NCBI RefSeq assembly: GCF_900107635.1
Contig: NZ_FNRD01000006.1
Span: forward strand, 62,001 to 126,000
Origin: Flavobacterium gillisiae
Lineage (GTDB): Bacteria > Bacteroidota > Bacteroidia > Flavobacteriales > Flavobacteriaceae
DNA: 64,000 bases
Direction of reading: 5' to 3'
This document shows positions 60,933-64,000 of the stretch, piece after piece; positions within the stretch are counted from its first letter, which is position 1; the number at the start of each line of letters is the position of its first letter. Under the pieces are notes generated by a model. That model did no database searches. It had not been told where the DNA came from and saw nothing but the letters and a program-made list of their open reading frames with translations. A program made the translations under genes and the position numbers.

Positions 60933-62969
60933 ATGAAAGTACTACAGTTCCCTTTAGCGAAAATCACAATAGCTTTTGTATCGGGGATACTTATCGCTTT
61001 TTACATAAAACCGGCTCCAGTATTCCTTTTCGGATTATTAGCTGTCTCATTGCTGTTCTTTTGTACAAGCTACTATTTGCAAAAAAACATTCTTAAAAAT
61101 ACAAGCTGTTTTGGATTAAGCACGTATTTGCTCTCTTTTGTGATAGGAGCTGCCACTCTTATTGTTCATACTGATTCTTATCAAAAAACGAACTATACTC
61201 AAGATCGCAGTGTTTTTGAAAAACCACAGCTTTTGTCTCTGGTAATTAGAGAAAAACTAAAAGGAAGTAATACTAATGACCGTTATATTGCTATCGTTAA
61301 TCAAATTGGAACAAAAAATTACTCAGGAAAAATACTCTTAAACATTCGGAAAGATAGCGTCTATCACACATTAGAAACCGGAACTTTATTACGCATTAAA
61401 GGAGTACTCTATAAAAACAAACTGCCAAATAATCCAAACCAATTCGACTACGGCGAATACCTTTCGAAAAAACAAATCTATGCTCAACTATACACCGACA
61501 CAGATCAGATAGATATTAGTGCCGACTTAATAAAAGACATTTGGTATTATGCGTCCAAGTTAAGAACAACAATTATTCATAATCTTGAGAAAAACAACTT
61601 CCATAAAAAAGAACTTAGTGTAGCCATCGCTTTAGTTTTGGGTCAAAAACAAGACATTTCTCCCGATATCATCCAAGACTACCAATATGCTGGCGCAATT
61701 CACATTTTATCAGTTTCAGGATTACATGTTGGGTTTCTATTGCTATTTCTAACTTTTATCCTGAGTCCAATCCCTAACACTAAAAGAGGGGCTGTACTCA
61801 AGTTAATTATAATTCTGCTATGTCTAGCTGCTTTTGCATTAATCGCAGGACTCGCTCCATCTGTTGTTCGTTCAGTAACTATGTTTTCTTTTGTAGCCAT
61901 CGGATATCAATTGCGACGAAGCGTCAACATTTATCATACTTTATTGGTTTCTATATTACTTATTTTATTATTCCAACCGTCCTTTTTGTTTGATGTTGGT
62001 TTTCAGCTGAGTTACATCGCTTTGTTTTTCATTATTTGGCTACAGCCTTTACTAGCTTCTATTTGGAATCCAAAAAACAAATCCTTACAATACATTTGGG
62101 GAATTCTCACTGTTTCCTTCGCTGCACAAATTGGAACTATGCCTTTGAGTATTTATTACTTTCACCAGTTTCCAGGTTTGTTTTTCATCACTAACTTAGT
62201 CGTTATCCCATTACTGAGTTTAATAATGATTCTTGGAGTTCTAGTTATGGTACTAGCTGCTTTTGACTTGGTTCCAATTTTTATGTCAAAACCACTAGAA
62301 TGGAGCATATACTATCTCAACAAAATAGTAAATTCGATAGCTTCTTTCGAACAATTTATAATTCGAGATATACCACTAAACTCTTATTTATTACTTAGTT
62401 CTTATTTACTGATAATTACAGCTATCGTTTGGTTCAAGAAACCTACATTTCATAAACTAGCTTTGGTATTAATGTCCGTTATAACCATTCAGCTTACGTA
62501 TATGCAAACACAGTGGAACATTCAAAACCAACAAGAATGGGTTATTTTTAACCTCAAAAGAAACACTATGATAACGGAGCGTCATGGAACCAAAGTAATT
62601 CTCTTTGCGAATGATAGTATTAGGAAGAACTCAAAAAACAACAGCGTTCTTAAATCGTATTTAACCGCTAATTTTAGTGCCTTGACCAGCAAAGAAAACA
62701 TTCATAATACTGCCTTTTATAATGAAAACAGAATTCTGATTTTAGATAGCTTGGGCACTTACCCAAAGGATATACATCCTACAGTGATACTACTCACGCA
62801 ATCCCCTAAAATAAATTTAGACCGCATGCTAAAGGAATTGCAACCAAAAATAGTTGTCGCCGATGCATCTAATTATAAGACCATCCAAAAATATTGGAAA
62901 GAGAGTTGTGAAAAACAAAAAATCCCCTTTCACGCTATTGGTGAAAAGGGATTTTTCAAACTAAATTGA
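60933..62969 (+). CDS. comEC: ComEC/Rec2-type membrane protein
   Basis: A 678-residue polytopic inner-membrane protein. The N-terminal domain (DUF4131-like, with NPNQFDYGEYLSKKQIYAQL) is followed by the competence domain with AGAIHILSVSGLHVGFLLLF, LIAGLAPSVVRSVTMFSFVA and FDVGFQLSYIALFFIIWLQP. The C-terminal 150 residues contain a reduced remnant of the beta-lactamase-like region without its metal-binding HxHxDH. The family carries single-stranded DNA across the membrane in natural transformation; whether this organism is competent is unknown. Its last codons form a terminator hairpin. Confidence 0.93.
   Translation: MKVLQFPLAKITIAFVSGILIAFYIKPAPVFLFGLLAVSLLFFCTSYYLQKNILKNTSCFGLSTYLLSFVIGAATLIVHTDSYQKTNYTQDRSVFEKPQLLSLVIREKLKGSNTNDRYIAIVNQIGTKNYSGKILLNIRKDSVYHTLETGTLLRIKGVLYKNKLPNNPNQFDYGEYLSKKQIYAQLYTDTDQIDISADLIKDIWYYASKLRTTIIHNLEKNNFHKKELSVAIALVLGQKQDISPDIIQDYQYAGAIHILSVSGLHVGFLLLFLTFILSPIPNTKRGAVLKLIIILLCLAAFALIAGLAPSVVRSVTMFSFVAIGYQLRRSVNIYHTLLVSILLILLFQPSFLFDVGFQLSYIALFFIIWLQPLLASIWNPKNKSLQYIWGILTVSFAAQIGTMPLSIYYFHQFPGLFFITNLVVIPLLSLIMILGVLVMVLAAFDLVPIFMSKPLEWSIYYLNKIVNSIASFEQFIIRDIPLNSYLLLSSYLLIITAIVWFKKPTFHKLALVLMSVITIQLTYMQTQWNIQNQQEWVIFNLKRNTMITERHGTKVILFANDSIRKNSKNNSVLKSYLTANFSALTSKENIHNTAFYNENRILILDSLGTYPKDIHPTVILLTQSPKINLDRMLKELQPKIVVADASNYKTIQKYWKESCEKQKIPFHAIGEKGFFKLN
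62917..62956 (-). terminator. Terminator embedded in the 3' end of comEC
   Basis: Arms AAATCCCCTTTCAC (62920-62933) and GTGAAAAGGGATTT (62941-62954) form a 14-bp stem with one C-A mismatch that becomes a G-U pair on the minus strand, followed there by a T run. It lies 17 bases after the stop of the thioredoxin-like gene. It overlaps coding sequence of comEC. Confidence 0.8.
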
Positions 62970-62972
62970 GTA

Positions 62973-63434
62973 TTATTTCTTTTTAAGAATTTGATTTGCA
63001 ACAGCTAACCAAGCTACAGGACCACCGGCAACATAACCAGTATTTCCTAAACCTTCAAAATTCACTTTGCCATCGGCATCAGTACCGTTTGCAAAATAAA
63101 TCGTTGGAAACCCTTGTATTCCAAAAGCTTGTTGTAATTCATCATTCTGCTTTTTTACTTCAGGAGCCTGAGGAGTTCTTCTTGGATAATCCAACTCGAC
63201 AAGAATCACATTATCCGATGCCCATTTTGCAAATTCTGGCGTCAACAACACTTCTTTCTGTAATCTTATACACCATCCGCACCAATCGCTGCCTGTAAAA
63301 AACATCATCAAAGGCTTGTGTTCTTTATTCCCAATGGAAATAGCTTCTTTAACATTAGTATGCCATTTCAATTCTTGTGATTGGACCGCCTGCATCCCAA
63401 AAAACAAAACGAATAGTAAAATTAATTTTTTCAT
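62973..63434 (-). CDS. Exported thioredoxin-like protein
   Basis: A 153-residue protein with a Sec signal peptide (MKKLILLFVLFFGMQAVQSQ). The thioredoxin fold shows FFTGSDWCGWCIRLQKEVLL with the CGWC active site (Cys near 53 and 56) and GIQGFPTIYF with the cis-Pro. The insert DYPRRTPQAPEVKKQNDELQ is typical of the thioredoxin_7 group. It probably acts as a disulfide reductase or isomerase in the periplasm. Its target is unknown. Confidence 0.92.
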   Translation of the reverse strand: MKKLILLFVLFFGMQAVQSQELKWHTNVKEAISIGNKEHKPLMMFFTGSDWCGWCIRLQKEVLLTPEFAKWASDNVILVELDYPRRTPQAPEVKKQNDELQQAFGIQGFPTIYFANGTDADGKVNFEGLGNTGYVAGGPVAWLAVANQILKKK

Positions 63435-63479
63435 GTTTATTTCTTTTAATCTCTACATAACAAATATAATACCTAAAAA

Positions 63480-64000
63480 CTATTTTACACCATGCATTAA
63501 CTTTTTCATAAGAGGAGAAAGCATTATCATTATTAAACCAGCTCCAATAGGTACTACTGTGAAAATCAAGAAAAAAGTTGTCAAACTATACTGTGCAGTA
63601 ATTGTTTCGATCATTCCTCCCATTGATCCAGCTAGTTTATTACCCATTCCAATAAATAAATAATACACTCCAAACATAATTCCTATCCAAGCTGCAGGAA
63701 CTAATTTACTCACATAAGACAAACCTACTGGAGAAATACATAATTCCCCAAGGGTATGAAATAAATAAGCAGCTATCAACCAAAACATACTAACTCTAAC
63801 AACAGAGTCTGCAGTAATACCCATACTTCCGTAAGCTAAAAATCCGAAACCTAAGCCCAACAAAGTAAGCCCTAATCCAAATTTCATTGGTCCCGAAAGA
63901 TTGTATTTACTTTCCCACCATTTTGAAAAAGCTGGAGCAAAACCTACAATAAATAAAGAATTCAAAATTCCGAACCATGTTGCAGGAACCTCTGTAGTTG
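63480..64000 (-). CDS. POT/PTR family peptide transporter, 3' part
   Basis: The frame is open to the window end, so the start lies outside; about 173 C-terminal residues are seen. Landmarks are EVPATWFGILNSLFIVGFAP near the edge, then LGELCISPVGLSYVSKLVP, the signature of the proton-dependent oligopeptide transporter family, and four membrane segments ending MLSPLMKKLMHGVK. It imports di- and tripeptides with protons across the inner membrane. Substrate range is unknown. Confidence 0.92.
   Translation of the reverse strand, partial: TTEVPATWFGILNSLFIVGFAPAFSKWWESKYNLSGPMKFGLGLTLLGLGFGFLAYGSMGITADSVVRVSMFWLIAAYLFHTLGELCISPVGLSYVSKLVPAAWIGIMFGVYYLFIGMGNKLAGSMGGMIETITAQYSLTTFFLIFTVVPIGAGLIMIMLSPLMKKLMHGVK

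Noticed and set aside
1-64000. tRNA, rRNA, CRISPR, insertion sequences, phage modules
   Set aside because: No tRNA-like T-arm with matching acceptor stem, no evenly spaced direct repeats, no transposase or integrase reading frame was found on either strand.

Overview
The window is a contiguous chromosomal segment from a Bacteroidota bacterium of the Flavobacterium type. The support is: AT-rich DNA; many promoters of the Bacteroidota form TAnnTTTG a short way upstream of starts; few Shine-Dalgarno sequences; several TTG starts; and lineage-typical proteins (GLPGLI family, DUF5686, PorT/SprT of the type IX secretion system, a lipoprotein TamA homologue, 2TM-domain protein, a carboxyltransferase beta subunit without a zinc finger). 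I see no rRNA, tRNA, CRISPR array, insertion sequence or prophage.

1-19 kb is a sulfur amino acid region. It holds the end of a TauE/SafE permease, an Rrf2 regulator, a MetZ-like sulfhydrylase, an OsmC protein, a three-domain fusion (MetX-like acyltransferase + aspartokinase + homoserine dehydrogenase), MetY O-acetylhomoserine sulfhydrylase, a PatB/MalY-like PLP enzyme, an FAD monooxygenase-DsbA fusion, and metK. Together these lead from aspartate through homoserine and homocysteine to S-adenosylmethionine. The RNA-level control is rich: a SAM-I riboswitch before the fusion gene, a SAM-II riboswitch before metK, and two related arrays of tiny cysteine-containing leader ORFs, each followed by an intrinsic terminator, upstream of metY and of a small unknown ORF. 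These arrays look like tandem cysteine-responsive transcription attenuators and are the most novel signal in the window. Two small paralogous proteins of unknown function sit beside them. A BRO/DinD-like gene, an alpha/beta hydrolase and two exported proteins of unknown role lie between the Rrf2 gene and the met operon.

19-31 kb carries an outer-membrane receptor-like protein with a GLPGLI protein, a deoxynucleoside kinase, membrane and soluble pyrophosphatases, a DNA glycosylase gene broken by an in-frame stop, a DUF5686 outer-membrane protein and the pyruvate dehydrogenase E1 beta gene. 32-37 kb carries etfBA, a bifunctional nuclease, thyA and folA (thymidylate/folate cycle). 37-45 kb holds menaquinone methyltransferase, SprT, an RNA methyltransferase, the TamA-like lipoprotein, aldolase and accD. 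45-54 kb holds a FtsX/MacB-type permease, purH and the complete rod-shape operon mreBCD-PBP2-rodA. 54-64 kb holds a secreted nuclease, a DppC-type permease, a tail-specific protease, surE, lpxB, a C40 peptidase, comEC, a thioredoxin-like protein and the end of a POT peptide transporter.

A family of dispersed hairpin repeats with conserved arms and a variable central inverted repeat occurs four times (17.3, 28.2, 31.9 and 44.6 kb). A separate REP-like pair lies near 44.8 kb.
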